Positions 26,271 to 35,135 of a stretch of 64,000 bases of DNA are shown one piece after another (position 1 is the first letter of the stretch; every line of letters starts with the position of its first letter). Both the position numbers and the translations under genes were made by a program. The DNA comes from JBCCJA01 sp039045975 (lineage in GTDB: Bacteria > Planctomycetota > Planctomycetia > Planctomycetales > Planctomycetaceae). The notes under the pieces are model-generated. The model was not told the DNA's origin. It did not search any database and worked only from the letters and a program-made list of their open reading frames with translations. The stretch lies in assembly GCA_039045975.1 (NCBI GenBank), contig JBCCJA010000001.1:210414-274413 (forward strand), read 5' to 3'.

Positions 26271-26952
26271 CGAGAACTCCGTCGGCGTCGGTGGCGTCGT
26301 CATCCGCAGCCCGCCCGCCCGGGTGTCGGGCGAGTTGATCGCGGAGGTCCTCTAAGACTTCGATGGTCAATCGAGCTTTGAGAATCGGCAGCACTTCCCA
26401 ATTTGACCCCGCAGACTTCAGCTTCCGGACGAAGCCGATCTCGCTCAGACGGGACAAGCAGGACTTCAAGCTCGTCCGTAATTTTTTTTCGTCTTCGTCG
26501 GCTCCGAAGAACGTACACCATTGATCGAACAGGTCGGCTTCGTCGAACACACAGCGTTCGTCCGGCGTATTGCCGTCCTCGAAGCGACGATACTCGTCGC
26601 GCAGCAGGACCGTGAGGACCGTTTGGGCATATGATAAACGCGTCTGCCGGATCAGTTGCGGAACGCCGTCGACTCCGTCCGGCAACTCGTCTTCGCGTGC
26701 TTGCCGGAGGTAGGCGATTCCGGGCGTCATCTCGTCGACGACGAGCCGGAGGCCGATCCGGCTCACGTACGATTCGAGCGAACTGCGGTTGCCGAGCACG
26801 AGTGCCCAAAGACGCTCGTCCGTCCCGTAGACGGTCCCTCGCAATAACGCAACGGCCGCGGGCATCCACTCGGGCAGGGCGTTCGACGTCGTCACGTTCA
26901 GCGACTTTATTGATCTGTTCTCGCGAAACCGTCGCCGCTCGCGCCGACGCAT
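26263..26952 (-). CDS. jetB: Wadjet system protein JetB (DUF4194, kite-like subunit)
   Basis: JetB is the small winged-helix (kite/MukE-like) subunit that links the kleisin JetA to the JetC ATPase. The 229-residue product has the DUF4194 layout: AVALLRGTVYG near the start, YVSRIGLRLVVDEMTPGIAYL, LSYAQTVLTVLLRDEYRRF in the middle and LSRLSEIGFVRKL followed by WEVLPILKARL at the end. Its ATG shares one base with the jetA stop (TAATG), and its last eight bases overlap jetC. The acidic, low-complexity tail ending in DGVLDV may be a coupling extension. Identification rests on family motifs plus its fixed place between JetA and JetC. Confidence 0.9.
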   Translation of the reverse strand: MRRRERRRFRENRSIKSLNVTTSNALPEWMPAAVALLRGTVYGTDERLWALVLGNRSSLESYVSRIGLRLVVDEMTPGIAYLRQAREDELPDGVDGVPQLIRQTRLSYAQTVLTVLLRDEYRRFEDGNTPDERCVFDEADLFDQWCTFFGADEDEKKLRTSLKSCLSRLSEIGFVRKLKSAGSNWEVLPILKARLTIEVLEDLRDQLARHPGGRAADDDATDADGVLDV

Positions 26953-28460
26953 TACGACGACGGCCGGCGGCGACCGGCCGGTAACAACCGCACGACGGGG
27001 ATGGTCAGCTCGATCTGAAAGTCATCATCCGCACCGTGTTCACTCGTGTCCACCACCACAACGGTCTCGACCGCGTCGTCGTGGACTTCGTGGCCGTGCT
27101 CGCGGGCCAGTTGCAAGTATCCCGCGACCTCGACGGCGCCGGCGCGCGGCGGATGATGCTCAAGCAGGTCGCGGAGCGTTTGATCGGCATCGAGCGCGGC
27201 GACCGCTTCGAGAGTGCACGCCATCGCCGTCCAATCCAAGCGGGCCATTGCCTTGTAATCGGCCAAAGATGCACGGGCCCGTTCGGGGTCGGCGTCGCGT
27301 CGGTGTAACGCCGCCGACTCGTAAACACGGGCGGGTGCCCACCACCGGTAACGCGTCGGCGAGTCGACACGCGGCCCGATCGGAACATCGATGCCGATCG
27401 GCGGCCATTTCGCGTGTCCGTCTCCGCACGCGTCTGCCCGGCCGGCAAGACTCGAGCGGATCTCCGCGAGCAATTCGGCGGCCCGACGCCGTTCGTCACT
27501 CGTCGTCCGGTCGAGCAAACGTTTCAAACAGCTCGTCAGTCGCTGGTTCGTCCGCCAGACACTCTGCGCTTCGTTGGCGAGATTCGGCCGCGTCCGCTCG
27601 ACAATGGCGATCTCGTCCCGGAGGCCGTCCAGTTCTTTGATCGATTTGACCCGGGCCACGATCTCGTCGAGGCGATCGGTCTGAGTCGGATTCAGGACCA
27701 TCTTGACGAAAGCGAAAAAACTCTGCCCTTCGTCACTCGTTTTCAGGGCGTCTTCATCATCGAGGGCGCCGCCGAGAACATCGCCGCGGGTGCCTTCGCC
27801 GGCCGACTGCCTCGACTGCACGCCCCGGGCGATCGTCTGGAACGATTTTTCGACAGAGCGGAAGTCTCCCTGCAAGCCTCGGAGGAGCGAGACGGCGAGA
27901 CGAAATCGCTCACGAATTCGTGCCGCCGAAACTTCCGCGACGACGCCGTCGCCCTCAAGGTCGGAAATTTCCTCCTCGATCGCACGACGTTTCTTCTCGA
28001 GAGCCGCGAGGCGAACGTCAGGATCGGTCGATGCCGACTCGATGACTTCTTCGAGCAGTTCCACAGCCTGATGAAGCCGCGAGCCGGTCCCGACGAACGT
28101 CGCGCTGCGGTCCAGCAGACGTCCGAAGTACCCGAGAACATCCTCGGTCGCCGGCGAAAGTTGATAAATCGGTTCGTCCGACTTTGCGTTAACGTACCGC
28201 CGCTGAAGCCAACCGTGCTTGACCCAATCGGCGATGTCATCGGAAACCGATGCCGTCAGACGCCCCGGGTAAGGCTCCCTCAAAAAACTTTTGTACTGAC
28301 GAAGCGCGTCTTCCAACTCCGATTGCGATAGCTCGACCCGGTTCGCCTGCTTCCATTCCCGATCGAAGAAGTACAGCAGATACGGCCCGTTCGGCGAACG
28401 GAACAACGTAAGGTCCGCCGAACCGCTTTCAAAACACGCCACGAGATCTGGAAGTCGCAT
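26952..28460 (-). CDS. jetA: Wadjet system protein JetA (DUF3375, kleisin-like subunit)
   Basis: JetA is the MukF-like kleisin of Wadjet and the first gene of the jetABCD operon. The 502-residue product has an N-terminal winged-helix region with VSDDIADWVKHGWLQRRYV and YQLSPATEDVLGYF, then a long helical region with VRLAALEKKRRAIEEEISDL and FRSVEKSFQTIARGV. These are typical of DUF3375. It ends in TAATG with the jetB start. No Shine-Dalgarno is visible before its ATG; instead an A+T-rich TTTATA lies three bases upstream of it, so translation may be leaderless or nearly so. The promoter should lie in the gap 28461-28774. Confidence 0.9.
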   Translation of the reverse strand: MRLPDLVACFESGSADLTLFRSPNGPYLLYFFDREWKQANRVELSQSELEDALRQYKSFLREPYPGRLTASVSDDIADWVKHGWLQRRYVNAKSDEPIYQLSPATEDVLGYFGRLLDRSATFVGTGSRLHQAVELLEEVIESASTDPDVRLAALEKKRRAIEEEISDLEGDGVVAEVSAARIRERFRLAVSLLRGLQGDFRSVEKSFQTIARGVQSRQSAGEGTRGDVLGGALDDEDALKTSDEGQSFFAFVKMVLNPTQTDRLDEIVARVKSIKELDGLRDEIAIVERTRPNLANEAQSVWRTNQRLTSCLKRLLDRTTSDERRRAAELLAEIRSSLAGRADACGDGHAKWPPIGIDVPIGPRVDSPTRYRWWAPARVYESAALHRRDADPERARASLADYKAMARLDWTAMACTLEAVAALDADQTLRDLLEHHPPRAGAVEVAGYLQLAREHGHEVHDDAVETVVVVDTSEHGADDDFQIELTIPVVRLLPAGRRRPSS

Positions 28461-28774
28461 CGATATAAATCACTCGACCGGTTGATCGGATGCCTCGACC
28501 GCTACCCGTCGCCGACGACTCTTACGGCAGCGATTCGGCCGAGAGTAACGATACGGTCCCCGCCGCAGACGGGCGATCATTTGCGGCTGTCGATCCGACA
28601 CTTCTGAACCGACCTCGCGCGAAACTTCCGATCCGGACCGGCCCAGGAACTTTGCGGATCGTCACACGCTCCGACACTTCACGGTGTTTGACGACGCTTC
28701 GACCGCGGGGGCGAGGCAGCACGAAACGCCGTCCGAACGGCGACAATGTCGCCGTGTGTTTGCATACGCACGAC
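28461..28774. other. gap upstream of jetA and downstream of kbl
   Basis: No gene is seen. It must hold the promoter of the Wadjet operon. The only suggestive element is TTTATA immediately before the jetA ATG. No inverted repeat with a T-run was found for ending the kbl transcript, so some read-through from kbl into jetA is possible. Confidence 0.4.
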
Positions 28775-29965
28775 TCAATCGAGGGACGCACGGGCCGATA
28801 CGAAGTGCGAGACCGCGCGCCTCAAGTCGTCGGTCGAGTGCGCGGCCGATACCTGCACGCGGACCCGGGCCGCCCCCAGCGGTACGACCGGGTAACAGAA
28901 CCCGACGGCGTAGGTCCCCAGCTCCAGCAACTTGTCGGCCAACGCGACGGCCCGTTTCGCGTCGCCGAGCATGACGGGCACGATCGGGTGATCGTCGCCG
29001 GCGATCTCGAACCCCTGCCGAGCCATCTCCTCTCTGAAGAGGAGCGTGTTTCTCGCGAGAGCGGCACGCAGGTCGTTCGCCCCCGCCGCGATTTCCAACG
29101 CCTTAAGCGTTCCGCCGACGATCGGCGGAGCGAGCGTATTGGAAAAGAGGTACGGCCGCGATTTTTGTCGCAGCAGTTCGATGAATTCTCTCCTTCCGCT
29201 CGTATAGCCGCCGCTGGCACCGCCGAGGGCTTTCCCGAACGTGCCGGTCGTCAGGTCGACGCGGTCGGCCGTGCCGCAGGCCTCGTGGGTGCCCCGCCCG
29301 GTCGGGCCGACGAAGCCTGTCGCGTGGCAGTCGTCGAAATGGACGATCGCCCCGAACTCGTCGGCGACGTCGCAAACTTCGTCGAGCTTCGCGACGCTGC
29401 CGTCCATCGAGAAGACGCCGTCGGTGGTGATCATTTTCGTCCGGGCCCCGGCCGCCTCGGCCTCGCGGAGCTTCGCGCGAAGTTCGTCGGTATCCCGATT
29501 CGCATAGCGGTATCTTTTCGCCTTGCAGAGCCGGACACCGTCGATGATCGAGGCGTGATTGAGCGCGTCGCTGACGATCGCGTCCTCCGGGCCGAGCAGC
29601 GTCTCGAACAGACCGCCGTTCGCGTCGAAGCAGGACGAATACAGGATCGTGTCCTCGGTCCCCAGAAACCGGCTCACCTCCTGTTCCAGCGTCTTATGGA
29701 ACGGTTGCGTGCCGCAGATGAAGCGGACCGACGCCATGCCGTAACCCCAGCGGTCGAGCGCTTCGTGCGCGGAGGCGATGATCGCGGGATGGCCGGCCAG
29801 ACCGAGGTAGTTGTTCGCGCATAAGTTCAGAACCGGTCGGCCGTCGGCGAGCACGACGTCGGGCCGCTGCGGCGTGTCGATGAGCCGTTCGGACTTGAAC
29901 AGGCCGGCCTCGGCCAGTTCGCCGAGTTCGGCGCCGACGCGTTCGACGGTCGCTGCGACAGACAT
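28775..29965 (-). CDS. kbl: 2-amino-3-ketobutyrate coenzyme A ligase (glycine C-acetyltransferase)
   Basis: This PLP enzyme cleaves 2-amino-3-oxobutanoate with CoA to glycine and acetyl-CoA, the second step of threonine degradation. The 396-residue protein has the alpha-oxoamine synthase pattern: NLCANNYLGLAGHP, YGMASVRFICGTQ, LNHASIIDGVRL, DDCHATGFVGPTGRGT and the PLP lysine Lys245 in TFGKALGG. Length and motifs match E. coli Kbl. It lies 38 bp after tdh on the same strand, as in the classical tdh-kbl operon. That context separates it from other family members such as 8-amino-7-oxononanoate synthase. Confidence 0.95.
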   Translation of the reverse strand: MSVAATVERVGAELGELAEAGLFKSERLIDTPQRPDVVLADGRPVLNLCANNYLGLAGHPAIIASAHEALDRWGYGMASVRFICGTQPFHKTLEQEVSRFLGTEDTILYSSCFDANGGLFETLLGPEDAIVSDALNHASIIDGVRLCKAKRYRYANRDTDELRAKLREAEAAGARTKMITTDGVFSMDGSVAKLDEVCDVADEFGAIVHFDDCHATGFVGPTGRGTHEACGTADRVDLTTGTFGKALGGASGGYTSGRREFIELLRQKSRPYLFSNTLAPPIVGGTLKALEIAAGANDLRAALARNTLLFREEMARQGFEIAGDDHPIVPVMLGDAKRAVALADKLLELGTYAVGFCYPVVPLGAARVRVQVSAAHSTDDLRRAVSHFVSARASLD

Positions 29966-30003
29966 GGCCGTGACTCCTTAATCCGTCGTATCGAAATGAT
30001 TCG

Positions 30004-31032
30004 TTACACGTCCCAATCAAGAATGACCTTGCCGGACCCTCCCGATCGCATCGCCTCGATACCGCTTTCGAACGCGTTGTAGGGAAACCGGTGCGTAATC
30101 ACTTTCGCGATATCGAGGCCGCTCTGGAGCATGACCGTCATCTGGTACCACGTCTCGTACATCTGCCGCCCGTAAATCCCCTTGATCGTCAGCATGTTGA
30201 AAACGACGGCGTTCCAATCGATCGAAACGTCGCCCGAGGGGATCCCCAGCATCGCGATCTTCCCGCCGTGGCACATGAGACCGATCATATCTCGGACCGC
30301 CGCGGGATTTCCCGACATCTCGAGGCCGACGTCGAAGCCTTCGCGCATACCGAGCGTTGGCCCGACGTCCGACAGCTCGTCGACCGACACATCAACGGCG
30401 GCGGTCACGCCGAACCGTTCGGCCAGTTCCAGTCGACGCCGGTCGACGTCGGTGATCACGACGTGTCGGGCGCCGGCGTGGCGGACGACGGCGGCGGCCA
30501 TCAGCCCGATCGGCCCGGCCCCGGTGATCAGGACGTCCTCCCCGAGGACCGGAAAGGTCAGGGCGGTATGCACGGCGTTGCCGAGCGGGTCGAAAATCGC
30601 GGCGACGTCGGCCGGCACGTCTTCGGCATGTCGCCACAAGTTGGTCATCGGCAGAGAAATATATTCAGCGAACGCCCCGGGACGGTGCACGCCGACGCCC
30701 GACGTCTCGGAGCACAGATGCCGGCGGCCCGCCATGCAATTCCGACAGCGGCCGCAGACGACATGTCCCTCGCCGCCGACGATCTCGCCGGGCGCGAAGC
30801 CCTTCACGTTCGCCCCGACCTCGACGACCTCGCCGACGAACTCGTGCCCGACGATCATCGGCACAGAGATCGTCTCGCGGGCCCAGTCGTCCCAATTATA
30901 AATATGCAGATCGGTCCCGCAGATTCCGGTCTTCATGACGCGGACCAGCACGTCGTTGATGCCGATCCGCGGCTCCTCGACGTCTTCGAGCCACAGCCCC
31001 GGCTCGGCAGAGCGTTTGACGATCGCCTTCAT
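30004..31032 (-). CDS. tdh: L-threonine 3-dehydrogenase
   Basis: This zinc-dependent medium-chain dehydrogenase oxidises L-threonine with NAD+ to 2-amino-3-oxobutanoate. The 342-residue protein begins MKAIVKRSAEPGLWLEDVEE. Catalytic zinc ligands are Cys38 in GICGTD and His63-Glu64 in VGHEFVG. The structural zinc lobe is the four-cysteine stretch CGRCRNCMAGRRHLC. The Rossmann part has GAGPIGLMAAAV. MKTGICGTDLHIYNWDDWA is specific to TDH rather than other alcohol dehydrogenases. It is followed by kbl and preceded by a dehydratase, forming a threonine-catabolic unit. Confidence 0.96.
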   Translation of the reverse strand: MKAIVKRSAEPGLWLEDVEEPRIGINDVLVRVMKTGICGTDLHIYNWDDWARETISVPMIVGHEFVGEVVEVGANVKGFAPGEIVGGEGHVVCGRCRNCMAGRRHLCSETSGVGVHRPGAFAEYISLPMTNLWRHAEDVPADVAAIFDPLGNAVHTALTFPVLGEDVLITGAGPIGLMAAAVVRHAGARHVVITDVDRRRLELAERFGVTAAVDVSVDELSDVGPTLGMREGFDVGLEMSGNPAAVRDMIGLMCHGGKIAMLGIPSGDVSIDWNAVVFNMLTIKGIYGRQMYETWYQMTVMLQSGLDIAKVITHRFPYNAFESGIEAMRSGGSGKVILDWDV

Positions 31033-31167
31033 CTATCCGCCTCACCGATTCGTACAGTCCGGCGTTTTGATCAGCATTTCACGCACGCAATTCAAAACTA
31101 ACCCCTACCGAAGGGTTCACCGTCGACCGAACCGCAGTCTCTCTCGCCCGTACAGTCCGCTCATCGA

Positions 31168-32187
31168 TCAGTCGTTGAAATTTCCGCCGGAAACGACGGC
31201 GACGACTTTCTTTCCCGCGAACTCCTCACGGCGTCGATAAACCGCGGCGAGCGCCACCGCCCCCGAGGGCTCGCTGAGGATATCTGTGTCGGCGGCGATC
31301 CAAGCCGTGCTTTCGAGAATTTCCGCCTCGGCTACCAGTTCGATGCCGTCGACGAGTGCCAAGATCACCGGAAACGTCCGCGTGCCTAAAGCGGTCCGCA
31401 GCCCGTCGGCGACCGTGTCGTACCGCGTCGGCCGCTGAATGCTGCCGGCCTCGAGGCTGCGGGCGGCGTCGTCCGCCAGCGCCGGTTCGGCGGCGATGAC
31501 ACGGACGTCGGGGCGGACCGACTTCACCGCCACGAGGATGCCGGACAGAAGGCCGCCGCCGCCGACCGGCACGACGATCACGTCGACGTCGGGGACCTGC
31601 CTCAGGATCTCGATCCCGACGGTCCCCTGTCCGGCCATCACGAGCGGGTCGTCGTAAGGCGGAATCATGCGGAACCCCGTCTCCCGCTCGACCCGGCCGG
31701 CGGCGGCGAGCCGCTCCTCCGTCGTCGGGCCGCAGAACTCCGGCTCAATGCCGCAGGCACGAACGTTCGCGATCTTTTTCGCGATCGCGTTCTCAGGCAT
31801 GACGATACGGCACGATATGTCCCGCGAGGCGGCGGCCCTGGCCAATGCGGCGGCGTGGTTGCCAGATGAATGGGTGAAAACGCCGCGGTCGTCCCCCTGC
31901 TCACTGATCGACAGGACGGCGTTGGCGGCCCCCCGTGCTTTAAACGATCCGGTCCTTTGGAGGCATTCAGCCTTCAGCGTGACGTCGGCACCGACGCGGC
32001 GACGCAGCGCCTCGCTGTCGACCGTCGGCGTGACGATCGTGTCTTCTGCGATACGGCGAGCGGCGGCCTCGACGTCGGCGTGCAAGATCGCGAACCGGCC
32101 GTAAGGCGGACTGTCCGCGTCTTGTAGTAGCGTCTCTCGTCGACCGGCCGACGGCGCCCTATTAATATAATTTACATCGGTCGACAT
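31168..32187 (-). CDS. PLP-dependent threonine/serine dehydratase (serine-racemase-like)
   Basis: This fold-type II PLP enzyme of 339 residues deaminates threonine or serine, or racemises serine. The lysine for PLP is Lys83 in RTGSFKARGAANA. SSGNHAAALARAA, the glycine loop VPVGGGGLLSG and SGGN near the C-terminus complete the site. There is no C-terminal ACT regulatory domain, so it resembles catabolic threonine ammonia-lyases and serine racemases rather than biosynthetic IlvA. GGAG lies five bases before its ATG. It lies 135 bp upstream of tdh on the same strand, so threonine is the likely substrate, giving the cell two routes for it. The exact reaction is not settled. Confidence 0.85.
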   Translation of the reverse strand: MSTDVNYINRAPSAGRRETLLQDADSPPYGRFAILHADVEAAARRIAEDTIVTPTVDSEALRRRVGADVTLKAECLQRTGSFKARGAANAVLSISEQGDDRGVFTHSSGNHAAALARAAASRDISCRIVMPENAIAKKIANVRACGIEPEFCGPTTEERLAAAGRVERETGFRMIPPYDDPLVMAGQGTVGIEILRQVPDVDVIVVPVGGGGLLSGILVAVKSVRPDVRVIAAEPALADDAARSLEAGSIQRPTRYDTVADGLRTALGTRTFPVILALVDGIELVAEAEILESTAWIAADTDILSEPSGAVALAAVYRRREEFAGKKVVAVVSGGNFND

Positions 32188-32422
32188 GGATTCTCCGACA
32201 CATCACCGACATCCGCCGCCGCATGCGCGTGAGCTGATATGCTTATGTAAATCGTCAGGCCGGGCTGCGACTGAAGTACAGCGACGGACGGAGGACGTTG
32301 CGGCCGCGCAAAGCCCGCTTAGTAGGACGGACATCACATCACGGCGAGAAATATAGACAAGCCGGCGGGCACAGGCCAAGCCGTTGCGTCGCAGTTTTTC
32401 GGATAACGGCCCGACGAAGCGA

Positions 32423-33193
32423 TCAACGGTTTCTAGACGAGCGGCGGTATTCGCCGGGCGTCAGGCCGGTCGTCTTCTTAAATTGTCGTGTGAACGAGCT
32501 TTGATCTCCATAGCCGCATTCGAGCGCGACGCCGAGGATCGGCATGTCGGTCTGTCGCAGCATCTCGGTCGCGAGATCCATGCGGAACTTGAGCAGCAAC
32601 TGCGTCATGCTGAGATGAAACACAGCCCGAATCCGCTTATCGAACTGATAAGGTGACAGCGACGTCCGGCCGGCGATCCGCTCGAGCGTCAACGGCTCGG
32701 AAAGCCTGTCCTGGGCCCAGCGGACCGCCTCGGTCACGTCGCCGTGATCCTCCGCGGGCATGTGCAGATCGCGCGAGGTGCCAACCAGGCCGACGCAGGG
32801 CCGGCCTTTGCCCCACAGCGGGATCTTCGTCGTGATGCACCAGCCGTTGCCGCCGTCGGGATAGGGCTGCAATTCGAGTTCGTTCAACAACGGCTCGCGA
32901 TCGGCGACAAGCCGCAGGTCCTGCTCCAGATAGCTCGCCCCCAAGGGAGCGGGGAACATATCGACCGCGGTCCGACCGATCACGTCTTTTTTGCTGTCGA
33001 CGTGCAGACGCTGCACAAACGTCCTGTTGACCACGACGTAACGCCCGGCCGCGTCTTTGATGAAATAAACGATATCGGGCTGCAGGTCGAAGATCGTCTC
33101 GCACGAGAAGGGCTCGTAGAGGTTCTTCAGCAAGGCGGCGAACGGGGTCGAATCGCCCGCCTCGTCGAACCGCGGGGGTCGATCGTCCCGCAT
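32423..33193 (-). CDS. AraC-family regulator with N-terminal PAS domain
   Basis: This regulator of 256 residues has a PAS-type sensor at residues about 35-145 (FDLQPDIVYFIKDAAGRYVV, then IGRTAVDMFPA) and an AraC-type double helix-turn-helix at the C-terminus. The HTH reads LTLERIAGRTSLSPYQFDKR and then GVALECGYGDQSSFTRQFK, ending TGLTPGEYR. It lies 235 bp upstream of the threonine-catabolic genes on the same strand and is divergent from the DUF1559 gene. Which of them it controls, and what the PAS domain senses, is not visible. Confidence 0.88.
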   Translation of the reverse strand: MRDDRPPRFDEAGDSTPFAALLKNLYEPFSCETIFDLQPDIVYFIKDAAGRYVVVNRTFVQRLHVDSKKDVIGRTAVDMFPAPLGASYLEQDLRLVADREPLLNELELQPYPDGGNGWCITTKIPLWGKGRPCVGLVGTSRDLHMPAEDHGDVTEAVRWAQDRLSEPLTLERIAGRTSLSPYQFDKRIRAVFHLSMTQLLLKFRMDLATEMLRQTDMPILGVALECGYGDQSSFTRQFKKTTGLTPGEYRRSSRNR

Positions 33194-33379
33194 GAACCGC
33201 CCGAAAAAAATGTCTCGTGTGCGCGGAATCTACCTAAGGGGCCGCCCGGGGACAAACGGCCGTGCGGACAATGCTCTAAGTTTCTCGTCCATGTCGACCT
33301 GGCCACACGCCCACGACAGATCAATGACTTCCTCCCTCGCGCTCGCTCAGCAACACACCGACTTCTTACGGATGCCATA

Positions 33380-34486
33380 ATGTTTATTCGACAGACCGCG
33401 AGACGGACTCGGCCGGTCGGCGTGGATGCGCCGAGAGACGGTTTCACACTCATCGAACTGCTCGTAGTGATCGCGATCATTGCGGTTCTCGTCGCGCTCC
33501 TGCTGCCCGCCGTGCAACAGGCCCGTGAGGCGGCCCGGAGAACAAGCTGCAAGAATAATCTAAAGCAGATGGCGCTGGCGGCTCACAACTACCACGACGT
33601 CAACCGACAGCTCCCGCCGGCCGTTTTGCCGCAAGTCAGCAACAGCTCGGGCTGGGCACGCTCGGCGTCATGGATGGCGCGAATTCTTCCCTACATTGAA
33701 GAGACGACTACATACGACGCGCTCGCCTTCGAAGACAGTACATTCGACAACCACCCGGCGAGTTGGGCGGGGCCGAATCGCAGTTGGGAGGCTCATAATG
33801 AAACTCGCATCGCCCTGTTCTGGTGTCCGTCGAGCACGCTGACCCAGACCTTTACTTATGAGACGAATGCGGCTACGCAAGCGATCGGCGCTCCGGAAAC
33901 GATCGAAGTTCAAATTTCGGATTACGCGGCGAACGCCGGCTGTCGATTCACCGGGGGCACCACAACCGACCACCCGTCGCGTATTTTCGGCTGGGGTAAC
34001 TCGATCGCAGATAATGGCCCCATGTCGGTGTTCCTGCGACAGATCACGGGAGCGCCGTTCGAGGGTGTCTCCATGCCGTTCGCAAGGATCACCGACGGCA
34101 CGTCGAATACTATTCTTTTCGGAGAACAGTCGGCTCCCTTCAATGACGAAGGCTGGGACTATCGGGCGAGTTTCGCCCGCGGTGGCATGTGGTCATGCGG
34201 GACGGGGGACCACAGCAGCATGCTCACCAATTACGTCGTCACCGAATTCGAAATCAATTACGCCGGTCCCGCATGGCAGGCCGCTTCCGGACTGGATAAC
34301 GCGACACTCGCAAAAAACGGAGGCGAGCGTTCGTACAACAGCACTGCGTTCCGGTCGAACCATCCGGGCGGGGCGCAGTTCGCGTTGGCCGACGGCTCGG
34401 TGAGGTTCATGTCGGAGAATATCAACTTTGAAACTTACACCGCGTTGATGGACCGTTCCGACGGAACGGTCGTAGGTGAGTTCTGA
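33380..34486 (+). CDS. DUF1559 protein with prepilin-type N-terminal signal
   Basis: The frame is open far upstream, but the ATG at 33380 places the prepilin signal near the N-terminus, giving 368 residues. The signal reads DGFTLIELLVVIAIIAVLVA, with cleavage expected before Phe after Gly, then VQQAREAARRTSCKNNLKQ. The C-terminus has HPGGAQFALADGSVRFMS, the hallmark of DUF1559. These pseudopilin-like proteins occur in many copies per genome in Planctomycetota and almost nowhere else. Their role is unproven; they may belong to surface fibres or a secretion apparatus. The preceding bases show no clear Shine-Dalgarno. A small lipoprotein follows, a frequent pairing. Confidence 0.93.
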   Translation: MFIRQTARRTRPVGVDAPRDGFTLIELLVVIAIIAVLVALLLPAVQQAREAARRTSCKNNLKQMALAAHNYHDVNRQLPPAVLPQVSNSSGWARSASWMARILPYIEETTTYDALAFEDSTFDNHPASWAGPNRSWEAHNETRIALFWCPSSTLTQTFTYETNAATQAIGAPETIEVQISDYAANAGCRFTGGTTTDHPSRIFGWGNSIADNGPMSVFLRQITGAPFEGVSMPFARITDGTSNTILFGEQSAPFNDEGWDYRASFARGGMWSCGTGDHSSMLTNYVVTEFEINYAGPAWQAASGLDNATLAKNGGERSYNSTAFRSNHPGGAQFALADGSVRFMSENINFETYTALMDRSDGTVVGEF

Positions 34487-34546
34487 CTCTACAACGCGTG
34501 GCCTGTCCCGGTCAGATCGCCAAAGATCGGGGCATTTGCCCGGGCA

Positions 34547-34578
34547 GGCCGCCGCCGGCAGACCTGTAGGCGGCGGCC
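34547..34578 (+). terminator. 10-bp perfect inverted repeat downstream of the DUF1559 gene
   Basis: GGCCGCCGCC (34547-34556) is repeated inverted at 34569-34578 with a 12-base loop. It sits 60 bases after the stop of the DUF1559 gene and before the lipoprotein gene. There is no T-run after it, so it is a weak or factor-dependent terminator, or an RNA-stability stem. Confidence 0.4.
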
Positions 34579-34644
34579 AGCCCGCAGAACTGCACGCTTT
34601 CCAAGCTCGGTCCCGCGACACTAGCACGAACAGTCAGGTCGGTC

Positions 34645-35064
34645 GTGATCCACAAATCTATCGTATCTCTCGGATTGCTGACTCTGTCGGCATGTGCCGG
34701 CTGCGGGGGTCCGGCAGGTCCGGCACTCGCGCCGGTCAGCGGCATCATCACGCGACAAGGACAGCCGGCCACAGGCGTGATTGTGTCGTTCTATCCACTC
34801 AGCGGACGTCCTTCGCACGGCAAGACGGACGCGACGGGGCATTTCGAGCTGAAATACACGTCTCAAAAAATGGGTGCGTTGGTGGGAACACACCGCGTCC
34901 GGCTCACTACCGCGGCGGAGCCGGAGGCCGAGTCGTCCGCAGACAGCCCCAGTACCGTCTCGCGCCCGGCGGGCCGACGCGAGCCCGTCGAGAAGAACCT
35001 GAGCGATCCGGTCCAAGTCTTCGCCGGAGAGAATCGTTTCGATTTTAGTCTCGATTCCGACTGA
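34645..35064 (+). CDS. small lipoprotein with carboxypeptidase-regulatory-like (transthyretin-like) fold
   Basis: This 139-residue protein starts at GTG. Its N-terminus IVSLGLLTLSAC ends in a lipobox (LSAC), so it should be lipidated and membrane anchored. The body starts PVSGIITRQGQPATGVIVSF and TDATGHFELKY, a beta-sandwich pattern seen in carboxypeptidase-regulatory-like domains. Proteins of this size and type commonly follow DUF1559 genes in planctomycetes. Its function is not known. The start is chosen because it places the lipobox correctly; the next gene follows by 71 bp. Confidence 0.75.
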   Translation: MIHKSIVSLGLLTLSACAGCGGPAGPALAPVSGIITRQGQPATGVIVSFYPLSGRPSHGKTDATGHFELKYTSQKMGALVGTHRVRLTTAAEPEAESSADSPSTVSRPAGRREPVEKNLSDPVQVFAGENRFDFSLDSD

Positions 35065-35135
35065 CGCCCGCACAGTGGCGTATCGGCCACCTACCTAAGG
35101 CGAACGCACGTGTTCGGCCGGTTCACGAGACAGAC

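Noticed and set aside
30091..31101. Plus-strand frame opposite tdh.
   Set aside because: tdh has all zinc ligands in place; this frame has no recognisable domain.
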